Part shown: positions 40,408 through 50,367 of the stretch, piece by piece
Numbering within the stretch: position 1 is the stretch's first letter
Layout: each line of letters begins with the position of its first letter
NCBI GenBank assembly: GCA_030435675.1
Contig: CM059625.1
Coordinates: 10,354,001-10,418,000 of the forward strand
Direction: 5' to 3'
From: Steinernema hermaphroditum
Taxonomy: Eukaryota > Nematoda > Chromadorea > Rhabditida > Steinernematidae
Length of the DNA: 64,000 bases
Made by a program: the position numbers and the translations under genes
The notes under the pieces: model-generated
What the model was told of the DNA's origin: nothing
The model's input: the letters and a program-made list of their open reading frames with translations, nothing else
Database searches by the model: none

Positions 40408-41612
40408 CTATGCGGAGTCTCTGCTCGTATTTGAAGAACAGTCGTCATCGAGTGACGTATATCCCTCCGAGAGTGTGTCGCTTCCCGTCAAACTGAGGCC
40501 CAGTTTGTAGAGCTGTGCCGGCGTTGCTCGTTTTGTGTAGTCAACGTCGAGAAGTGACCAAACGAGCGCAGCGATCTCCTTCGAGACGCATTTGTCCGAT
40601 GGAAATTCTGGTGGGTCATATGCATCGTAGTTTCCTCCAGCAGCATACAGAAATAGACGGCAAAGCGATCGTTCGTCAAAAGGAATCTGAAAGATTTTCA
40701 AATAACAATCAATATTTTTGTATGTTTCGTCGATAAAGCAGATAAATAGGTTAGCAACATATTAAATCGCTATTAAATTTACAAAGCAAGTGTACTCACC
40801 TCGCCTGTCAAACACTGATACAGCACACACCCGATGCTCCACATGTCAACTTGGTGGTCATAACGGCAGGTCTTCAACAGGTTCGCACCAACTTCAGGAG
40901 CCATGTAATACAGGGTTCCGGCAACGTTACTTAGCTGACAATCATTAATGTTGTTTTCGTCGCTTTCCAAAACGCGGGAGATGCCAAAGTCGGTGATTTT
41001 GGCGGCGGAGATTCTGCCTGTCCCATTAGCATACTGTAGGAGAATGTTCTGTGGTTTGATATCTCGGTGTACAATTTTCTGCTCGTAAAGGGCCTGATAA
41101 CCGCGTGCGATATGTTCGAGAAGTGTCCTTAAGAAAAGGCGTTAAAGCAATTCCTGCAGTTCGAAGTGGACTTACTTGAAGTTGACGTCGTTAAGACTTC
41201 CATTAACGCTGACGTTCTTTAAATGTCGGTCTAGATCCGTGTCACACAGCTCCATGACCAGATAAGTAGTGTCCACGTCACGGTTACAGATATCAATGAG
41301 GCCGACCAAAAAGCGACTTTGAAGGGCTTTCATCGCCTTTAGTTCGTCTGGCTTCACACTGCTCCTTGTGACCTTCTTGACTGCCACGGCACGACCAGTG
41401 TCCACTTCGACACCGCGAAAGACGATACCGTATGATCCATGACCGACGCACGAGATTTCTGAATCGTCGTATTCAAAACGACCGTTTCGAACTGAAACGG
41501 TTTTGTTGGAATAGAGCTGGACGCAGCCATTCTCGTGCGCCGCCAGGTCGCCGGGCATGTTGGACTGCGGCTGGCAGCAGCTTGGACGTCGCTCGCAATA
41601 CACTCCTCCCAT
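40408..41612 (-). CDS. ULK/Atg1-like Ser/Thr kinase with short C-terminus
   Basis: Four-exon kinase from ATG 41612 to TAG 40408, about 360 residues. After a Cys-rich start (MGGVYCERRPSCCQPQ) comes GRFEYDDSEISCVGHGSYGIVF (split here: GRFEYDDSEI, CVGHGSYGIVFRG), the lysine in AVAVKKV, YLVMELCDTDLDRHL, KIVHRDIKPQNILL, KITDFGISRVL, GTLYYMAPEVGANLL and DMWSIGCVLYQCLTGE. The phrases GHGxxxxVxRG, HRDxKPQNILL and DLWSIGxxxxQCLTGxxPF are typical of ULK1/UNC-51. All catalytic residues are present. Unlike UNC-51/ULK1 it has no long linker or C-terminal EAT/MIT domain and stops about 50 residues after the kinase domain. It is therefore ULK-like, perhaps nearer ULK3/ULK4-type or a lineage-specific copy; its autophagy role is unproven. 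Residue identity in the glycine loop (GHGSYG) also allows other CAMK-like kinases. Confidence 0.75.
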
Positions 41613-44600
41613 AGTTGCTCGCGACTGAAACGAAACAAATTTGCGCACTCACTCTAAGCTCGCGTATGCTGGATGCAACGAATTTCGACGCGAATGACGT
41701 CGAACGAGACGAGTGCAGCATACATAATATAACAAAGCCGCTAACGAACACGTATGACATTTGACTTATGATATTACCAAGTATATTCCAACGGATTTCG
41801 TTATGCTTGCGAAAGAGAGTGGTAAAAAGGGTGACTTATTTTATACGAAGGGGATTTTTGTTTTTTGATCATCCAATGACTCACAAGACTCACTAACAAA
41901 AAATTCGAGGAAGCCAAGGTACTTCAAGCAGGGTTTAATTTCGCGAATACCTACAGTATCTACGAACAATGCTCGCATTGTCATTAATATTCATCGCTAT
42001 GTTATGGATTTTTCGCGACATTTCTTAGAAAGCTGTTTCTGATGTTTAATCTGAAAACAAAACCACTCGTAAAATATTTTTATAGCCGCTTTCCCAGGCC
42101 AGCCGTTAAAGAACCGTCAAGGGTGGGGATTTAGTCGAAATACTGATTTCTGACTGTGTTTATTGTTTGATTTTGGCTCGAGGGCGGTTCGGTGACGTCG
42201 ACGACCGGTTATCACTACGACATGATTCGGTTTATTTTTGCGTCGCCTTTCTATTTTTAACTCCTTCGCATCCCACTGTCACAGTTTAGGAATGAACCAC
42301 TTTGAACTGTTCAGCGAACAGAGATGATAAAAAAGGAATTAAAACTACTTCGGAGCGAATTACGACGCCAGAAACCCGAGTGTACGAGCAGTTAAGAGGC
42401 GTTCATTCACTGACGTCTATTAGAGGCAAAGCGGAACTTGCAAGAACACCATCACACGCCTAAAGTGGGGGCCAACCGGAAATAGGCGTAAACACGAAGT
42501 TGTCGAGACAAGCAAACAGGCCAACAGGCCAACATTGCACGCAGTTATATGTTATGACTTCAAAGGGGAGGGGAGTTGATCTGTTTGGTGATCAGCCCAC
42601 AGAAATATGAGCGATCATTCCTCAATGAGCAGATCGACACAGTTGGTTATCTTTGAGGATTTGTCTGCCATCGTATTGAGAGCGGCGCTGCCTTTGTCCA
42701 TTAGTGCACAGAGAAACAAATCACTGAAAGCCTAAGTGCATGCATTTCAATGCATTTGTAATTGGATTGAGACCATTTCGCTGATGGGAGCGAACAAATG
42801 TTCGAGAGCTAGCCTTTTGGAAGAACGAAAAGATGACAGCGCTGATTTTTCTTCTGCACAAAGAGAGGCTGATGAATGCTAGTTTGGTGGGGAACGTCGA
42901 CGTCGGATTTTTGTCGCGTCTTGTAGTTCTCTTTTTACGTTTGCAAGACTCAAATCGGGGGTTTAAATTGACGCTTTTGCACTTGATACCGTAATTCCCT
43001 TTTTTAAACGCAAGACAAGGAATTGAGCCAACGTAAACCAAGAGCGACCATGCACATTGGCATTTAGAAACGTTCGTGGCTAACGTAGAGCAATACAATA
43101 ATTTTTTAAGGCAACACAACAGAAGCGATGAAGGGCTAGGTGAAAACAAATGTGGCTTTCAAGCAATTTGTCGACACAAGTGAGAACCTGTACAGCCTGA
43201 TAATTAGAAGCGCCTCCCAACGGGCCCGTGCAAATTTCGACTTCCGTTTGAAGGGCGTGAAAGCAACGCACAGACAATTCTATTTTCGATACTTTACAAT
43301 ACATTCTTAATTTGGATTGATGAAAAACTCGTCTTACTAGATAACGCGCACCGGAAACAAACAACACGAGCGATAAATTGCCCGCAGGTGACCGGTCATT
43401 TTCTGCGACAGATCAGATAGCACTTTCGCTCCGCGCAGAAAACAGCACTTAACGCGAACGAACGTCACTTCCGACGAACGATCCCATTGTTCGTGTTCAG
43501 TCGTGATCGTGACAGTGTGGCTCCGTTTGCGTTCTGTACTGCAGACGAGCGAGGGAGCCGCTCTGGTGGCCGGAAATGGCGTTTCGCAGGGGAAACAGCG
43601 CAAGTTAAGGAAAACATATTTGCGGAGGCAGACGGTATTTCCTGCGCTTAAACACGTCTGAGTGAACGAGAGATATGACTGAACATCGGTGTCGGTATTT
43701 TTAGATTTAGCGGTTTCCGATGACCAAAGTTCACATTTTTCCAAGGTCATTTCTGTGACAGTGCGATTTGTGAACTCATGAAAGCGAACATTGGAGATTG
43801 CTGAAATAATTACTGACAATCACAGTATTCGTTCGAGGAACTCGTAGTGCCCGAACAATTCAAGAAAGAATAAAGGCTCTACATACTTCCCGTATTCACC
43901 TCAGATGGCAGTGAGAGCGTTTGGCTCTGCTGTCCTTGCCAGGGAAGCGGGCTGCCTCGAGCCATTCGTGCATGAAAGACGAATTCGAAGCAGGCAACGA
44001 AGCAGGAGAGAGCGGGCAATGCGGCTCCACGTCACTAGTTGAGGGCCAACCAAGAGAGAGAGAGGAATCGACAGACGGCTTTCGGCGCGTTACGTCACAC
44101 TCCATCCGCCGGCCGAAAAGCATCGACGAATACATCGAAAGCGAACGAAAAAATGGGCCTTGGCGGAATCAGTCGCTCAGGACGTCATTTGACGTCACGC
44201 GCGCAGCAAATTACTAGCAGATCCTATTACAATGCTGAAATCCCAAGAGGATCATCGCGAAAGCGGCTCTTTAAAACCTATCACGAAGACTAATAGAATT
44301 AATGGACTACGATAAACTGCGCATAGCCTATGGACGGCATTCTCAACATCTAATACCCAAAGGTTCGCACTTTTGTTGTTGCATTCGCACTTAGAACCAT
44401 TGTTTTCTACAAGTATTTTCATGAGTACCGTTGAGGTCAAAGGAGAGCAGACAGTTGATTCTCAAGCGAATGACGTCTAAGATTAATGTGTTGCAACAAC
44501 TAAAGATTAACATTAGCTCTCAATCGGAGAATGAACAAAGAAATAAAGTCGGGTAACGGAACTACTGACGTAAAGGAGCTACTTGAGTTGTGATGTTATC

Positions 44601-45811
44601 AGATTGTAGTTGATAAGCTCTTTATTGACTCACTTAAATTTTTATGCTTTAGCATACCTATAGAAGCAAATGTGCATTCCAGACTCGAAGAAGGAAACTT
44701 ACTTCAACCGCAGGTCCGTACCGACTAAAAAAACGTTGACGTGTGTCAAAGAGGGTGAAAGAAATGGAAAATAAATGCTAATGTAATGCATTAATACATA
44801 GTCCAGTTGTCGTATTTGCATTCCAATTTTCGCTACCTCCATTGTTTTCCGTTGAAGCCTTTTCACGCGAAAACTTCAAAACAGTGTTCATTCCAGTTTT
44901 CTCCGTTATTGACTTCCGGAAATGATCAATCGTTGTCACGTGATGTGAACACTATGTGCTCCAGACATCGACGCCGAAATAAGCGGACGTACTAAAGCGA
45001 CTGCAGGCCAGAGCTTCCCGCATCTGCCGAAGAATTCTATTTTCTAAATATTCAACCGCCTTAAGTTCTTAGTGGTGTTCACTTCGGTTCGTTGAAATGG
45101 AATGGTTCCCGAGAGAATCGGATGCGTAAAAGGATAGACTTAAAATTCTGTGTAGGCAAAAAAAACCATGATGTGATGATAAAGGTCCGAACAGTGATGG
45201 TCTTGCTCTGAAATCAACAAATGAGGCAGGAATTCATACTCCCATACCTACTGAAAAGAGCAATGTAGCATGGTGGCATGGTATACGGGGAAATCTCTCA
45301 CTGCAAAATCAAGGACTAGGTCACCCAGTCTAAGGCAAGGTGTCGCGGGCTTCATAATTTCTTGTCACCAAACAAACTGCAAAACTGTTATACCCTTTGT
45401 AATTTTATTTATAAAAGCTGTACTGTAATAATAATAGATATTGTGTTCGACTCGAGAAGTCGGAAGAAAAATGTTGGTGTTTTTAAATCGCATGTTCTCA
45501 CAAACGTGTGTACAAATGTGTTAATAAAGGTTATTGCTGTTCACTGATAATCCCTTTTGGTGAATGCAGTACGTTTCACTGAAACCAAATAAACAGCTGA
45601 TGAGATGTTTGTATTGCGCATTGTACCGGTCAGGCTCATAGATCACTCTTTTCCATTATTGGATTAAAGTACGCACACAGAAGCACCATCTTCATTGAAA
45701 GTCGATCAAGAAATCCACACATTTTGGAATCTACCTTGTCGCACCAGCCTGCTGAAGTATTTTGTTAGTCATATTACATGGTTGTAACAGCCGTCTATTG
45801 ATTAATTATGT
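41613..45811. other. gene-poor region upstream of the ULK-like kinase
   Basis: No gene is supported. The longest open frame (160 codons, minus, 43337-43819) is Cys/Ser-rich with no domain and no splice context, and frames at 43896-44293 are open on both strands. The stretch contains AT-rich blocks and GC-rich islands near 43400-44200. Confidence 0.4.
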
Positions 45812-46205
45812 TTATTCAAATGAAAATTCATCGCACGGACCAAGTAGGCGTCCGAAATTTCTGTTTTCACTCGATACGAAACCGAATTCCGCAAACTGAA
45901 GATAGTCAGTGACATGAAATGAATCGAGATCTAGGTGTGCACTGTGTATCCCTAATGCGTGAATATCAGTCCTGCTGTTTTCGAAAGACCTCTCTAAATA
46001 ACGTGCTTCGCCGTGTTTCCAGCTAAATTTAAGCGAAAGTTGCTGATAAGGTGCCTCGCAGTCACATACAATTAAAATCATTAGATAATCAGTACCGCTG
46101 ACAACAAGATGTCCGACGTCAAGAATCCGGCCACGTGAGAAGTCATCCCGAAGATCGCCGACGCTCTGAGGACGCCACCACCATCGAAGACGCAACTCCC
46201 GGACC
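45812..46205 (-). CDS. unrecognised open frame, possible last exon
   Basis: A minus-strand frame ending at TGA/TAA near 45812. It contains RGRILDVGHLVVSGTDYLM, LSLKFSWKHGEARYLERS, DIHALGIHSAHLDLDSF and FGFVSSENRNFGRLLGP. The composition looks protein-like, but no ATG opens it. A stop lies just upstream near 46207, and an acceptor GCGTCCTCAG at about 46175 could start the exon. The adjacent frame upstream (46081-46419) is also open. It may be a terminal exon, a decayed gene or chance. I do not recognise the family. Confidence 0.3.
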
Positions 46206-46791
46206 ACGGACCATCAGATTCGAGCACAGAAGCATGCGCTGTGCCGCAAACGATGTTCCGCTTCTGAACCCGAAGATTTACCGGTTCCCAGAAGTTCCAT
46301 GAAGCGCTCCGCCACCCACCGGTTCGACATGAACGGGACGCCAGGGATGAAGCCGTCCGCCAGACATCCTCTGTTTGTCTATTTTCGGTGTCGTGCAAGG
46401 CGAAATGCCTTTGATTCACGAAATAAAGTCGTGTAAATCAGTGCGGAATGCCTTCGCTAATTATAGTGTACATGGTACAGGTGGACTTGCATGTTAAGTT
46501 GCATGCTATATGGTGTGCCACAATAAGGAAGGTTAAGTATAAAGATTTTCAAAAACGGTTCATCGAAATAAGTGACTACAATGCGAGAATGTGTTCGAGC
46601 AATGCGACGTGATCACCTGAGGGATTACCGCGTTTATTTTATGTTTATGATTACCTTTTTTCCTTGTTTATGTTTATATCTCCTACACCTAGGCTTGGCT
46701 TCGGCTTAGAAATATGCCTAGATATTGGAACTTGCGGTTGAGCGAAGCGAGTCCCGTATTCAATTTTGCGTTCAATAATCAGACATGGAGT

Positions 46792-46933
46792 AGGCTCCGG
46801 CTTACGCTGATGCTCATGAATTTAAAACGAGCCTTGTAGTCTTAACGGCTTCAGCAAATCCCGGCTTAGCTGAGGCTCCGGCTTAGGCTCAAGCCTATGA
46901 ATCTAAAGCGAGCCCTGTAGTTTTGGCAGCTTC
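46792..46933 (+). repeat. imperfect 61-bp direct repeat, 81-bp period
   Basis: Copy 1 (46792-46852) and copy 2 (46873-46933) share AGGCTCCGGCTTA, ATGAAT(T/C)TAAA(A/G)CGAGCC and TGTAGT then GGC(T)TTC blocks. The spacer also contains CCCGGCTTAGC, and CTAGGCTTGGCTTCGGCTTAG occurs just upstream near 46690. These look like decayed copies of a GGCTTAG-rich unit. Confidence 0.6.
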
Positions 46934-49380
46934 GTACAAGGGAATTGGCGATCATTTAGATGGGCGCTCTTTCTTTTGCTCCAGTGGTCTTGGCACTTCT
47001 GACTGGAAATAGTCTTATATTGACATGATGTTCAGGAGAGTCAATCGCACTAAGCAAGAACATTATCCATGAAATACTGTTCAATTCATTGTATTTCACT
47101 TCTGATGGAACAAATTCCAAATTGCATAAATATCAACTGAAAAGATTCCAGACTGATTTTTGCGAATTCAATTAGTTTATACTGTGGGAGAAAAAAGAAC
47201 ATACTGTTTTGAACTAATTCCATCTGACGTATTACTCACATGGCACACCCCACATAAGTCCTGTTGAAGATGGCGACGTCATCCGACGTCTATCAAAACA
47301 AGGTTACAGAATGCTTTTTATTTCCGTCACCCCGCTGCTTTGAGAACACGTACAATTTGTGTAGACCAGAATTTTAGTATCTAGAAATTTGTGTTCTTTT
47401 TCTGATCATTTGAATCCAGTTCCTCGAGGTAGTGCTAATTTCTCTATGATTCACTTCCACTTAAGCAAATATCGAAAGCAGAACGCATTCAGTCGTTTTC
47501 AGAACTTTAGTGTCATTGCTGATTGAATCGTTGCTGATGAAAGCTTCCAATGTTAGGATGTTAGCACGTCGCAAGGCGACGAAATCTGACATATGCTCGC
47601 GGACGAGCACGCGGGTGCGAGCGAGTGAGCATATTCCCTTCTCTGTTACGAAGACATCGCCGAATGGATAAAGGACCCAAGGAGGACCTACGCGCAGCTG
47701 TCGAGCAGCTGTGCCGCGAGCAACAGCAGCGAAGTAGATGTACCATCTGGACAATTGCACGCAGCAATCGCTTACTCCCTGCGTCTACGCTCGCCTACGT
47801 CTCATCCCGCACAAAGGAAAATCCCCTGAATTTCGAATTGGCCCTTTTCAATCGTCGTCCTTCGTAACATTCATCCACGCGGATAGCCGACTCTTGTTGT
47901 CGAAGTGATGATGCTAATGAGTGAAAGCAGTGAGCAAAGATGTTTTGCGCTCTGATGTCGACGACAAGCAATCGCTTGTTCGGCATATTTTCGACTATAG
48001 TGGATGTCGCCGACGACGTCCATCGCTTGAATATTAGTGTCCTCCCCTCTATTCCTTCTCCCTTTCCTCTTCCCGTTCTCTTTCCCTCCGACGCCCATAC
48101 CTCGTTCCACAGCCTTTGCATGTAGCAAGAGCAGCATCGATCAGTGCCACTGGCGTCTCGTCCCGTACCACCATCGTAACGTCCCCACGCTATTTGTGAG
48201 TTAATGCGATGTCGGCGGACTAGGACCGCGCGAGGGCCACACCCAAAGTCGGAATTATCTAGTGCGCAAGCGCAACGCCATCCCTACGACACTTCTTTCA
48301 AATGCTCAAATGTTTGAACTGCAGAGTCACAACATCTCTGTTCCCATGTCACGTCTTCGCACCATCGCTAAAGACATCAAAAATATTTTATTTATGCCCT
48401 GTTCATCTGTTTTCCCGTGCCAATTACCTTCTGCTCCTGCGTCTTCCCTCCTGCAGTTCCCGCCCTTTAGCACGATACCCTTTCGCACCCTCGTGCTCAA
48501 TGTTTTGATTCTCTCTCATCTCATCTTCCTCTTCTGAATGCTATTTCGTCGCTGTTACCTTTTGTCGCTTGCACTTTTATCGGCGCCAGACTGACCCCGA
48601 CTGCACCATCCTCATCGGTCCCTTCCATTGTCCCCGTCTTTCTGGATGTCTGGACGGCCGCCTCCGCCGGTTCTCCGTTCCCAGCTCGCTGATTTTGTTT
48701 GTTTTCTGCGCATCAGGGGACCGGCAAACAATGGCTGTTTGCGCGTGCTGCTTGCCTGCGGCAGTGCTTTGCAGTGGTAATGCGAGTGCCACGACCACTG
48801 CTGCTTCCGTCCATCCGTTCGTCCTCGGGCTCATTGTCCTCCGCGTCCTTGGCATCTGTCCAGTTCGCGGGACAATGATTGCAACTGTGATCCCAGCAAT
48901 TGGTCCTCCCGCTGGCCGCATCTTCGTCGACGACAACACTTGACCGGTTTGTGGCTAAAGCGTATACGCGTGCAGGGAGAAAGCTTGCGGCTGTCATCGA
49001 ACGACGTCTTCTCTTTGATCGCTTTCTGCTTCTACTTGAACTCTACTTATTATTTCATCCGACCCGTCGTCGCTTGCCTTATTTGCACTAGTGAAACATT
49101 GAATTAAGAGAAATGTATCACAGTGCTAATAAGCCAGGAGATTATGTGTCGAGCTATTTCACCGTCGTCCTGTCAACTATTTCCAGAAGACATCTTTTGC
49201 TCGGCTAGAACGTTCCACTGTTCAAGCGTTTCTTGAGAACTGGCAGCACAATAAATTAGAGTCCACAGCGTTCACGTTTTAAAACGACGATTTGCCTCCT
49301 CACACAACGAATTGAACAAATGTCGGGCAATTTAATCGCACATTGTGTGAGGTCCACAAAGGCAATCGTAAATTCGCACT
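46934..49380. other. gene-poor, pyrimidine-rich upstream region
   Basis: Strongly CT-rich on the plus strand between about 48030 and 48620. This opens long Arg/Glu-rich frames on the minus strand and Pro/Leu/Ser-rich frames on the plus strand (47461-49091). I see no domain in any of them. A 35-codon frame at 47270-47377 starts in a good context (GAAGATGGCG) but is too short to call. Confidence 0.4.
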
Positions 49381-50033
49381 ATGGCGACAGGTCCCAACTT
49401 TCCTCAAGCTGCTGTGCCTCCCTTGGTGGATGAGTTTGACACCATATTCGGTGACCCATTTATGGAACGAGTTCTGCAATTAATGCTGTCGAAAAAGAAG
49501 GACTCTTATTCTAAACTTTACCACTTGCACCTAGAGGTAGCTTTTAAACAAACTTCACAGCTTTCAAGATAACTTCAAACCAAGCAAATCATTTATCAAA
49601 ATACATAAAAGCTTTCTTTTTCCACTAACTTGTGTCTCTATAGGTAGTGGAGCAATTTCGAACGTTAGAGGTCAACGAATCCTCTACAACGGTCAGAAGA
49701 AAATCATCGAGCGAGGAAACACCGGCGGGAGGAAGGTTCCCAGGTATCGTGAAGAAGAAATCGTTTCGTCGAGCTTCCGTAGATCCTAATCAAAAATTTG
49801 TGGCTGCGGTAACATGCTCGTTGTTAGTACTGAAATACTGTGCTATTCAGGAGAAGCAAACTGTGCCATCACGAAGAGCGGCTTCGACGAGTCGAAACCC
49901 AACATCGAGCCCTTCTGCATTCACCTCCCAGCGGTCCAGAGTTGTAACTCATCAGCCAGTTGGCGCTCGAAAAGCGCGCGAAATGACTTCACTACAAACG
50001 CCTAATGCAAAGAAAAGACCTACAAAGAAATAG
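49381..50033 (+). CDS. small basic protein of unknown function
   Basis: Three-exon gene from ATG 49381 to TAG 50033, about 155 residues, with consistent phase-0 junctions (LHLE|VVEQF and FVAA|EKQTV). The N-terminal third is helical and acidic: PPLVDEFDTIFGDPFMERVL, QLMLSKKKDSYSKLYHL. The rest is Ser/Arg/Lys-rich and disordered: VRRKSSSEETPAGG, KKKSFRRASVDP, SRRAASTSRNPTSSPS, ending NAKKRPTKK. RRKSS and RRAS fit basophilic kinase sites. I do not recognise the family; a nuclear, chromatin or microtubule-binding role would fit the composition but is speculative. A polyadenylation signal AATAAA follows at 50114. The astacin gene starts about 335 bp downstream on the same strand. Confidence 0.65.
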
Positions 50034-50113
50034 AACGCTGTGTGACGAAGCAATCGTCTGTTTATCAGCAATAATTTTTTTATTTTGGGATGCACTCGAT
50101 TAATGCGTGATGA

Positions 50114-50119
50114 AATAAA
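50114..50119 (+). other. poly(A) signal of the basic protein gene
   Basis: AATAAA about 80 nt after TAG 50033. The remaining bases to 50367 hold no gene that I can see. Confidence 0.5.
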
Positions 50120-50367
50120 AAGTTTTGCACATGAAAGATTTTTTTTGCAGTGAGCACAACGCGCACGTCATAAACGGCGCTTGAGTTCCGGGAGGCTGCT
50201 CGATCGGTTGGCTGAGTCAGAAACGACATGCTGTCTGAGATCTATTGGTTACAACTGGTTCTCACCATCGAAAGTCCGCTCGTACGTCTCAGATTAAAAG
50301 CTTAGTCTTCAAGGGTAGAGGCGCTTTGTTTCCTTCTTATGCTTCTGTAGTAATAAATTCAATCAGA

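Noticed and set aside
42505..42535. Short ACAGGCCA-ACAGGCCA duplication
   Set aside because: Only two 8-bp units, expected by chance at this scale.
43337..43819. 160-codon minus-strand frame, the longest in the gene-poor block
   Set aside because: Composition is not protein-like in any family I know, there is no splice context, and other frames nearby are equally long.
47270..47377. 35-codon frame MATSSDVYQNK... in a good start context, with three Cys
   Set aside because: Too short to support without transcripts or homologues. Cysteine spacing does not fit the CHCH twin-CX9C pattern.
48569..48997. Long frames on both strands, including a Cys/Asp-rich minus frame with WDHSCNHC
   Set aside because: They lie in a strongly strand-skewed CT-rich, stop-poor tract, which opens frames by composition alone. 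No family match.
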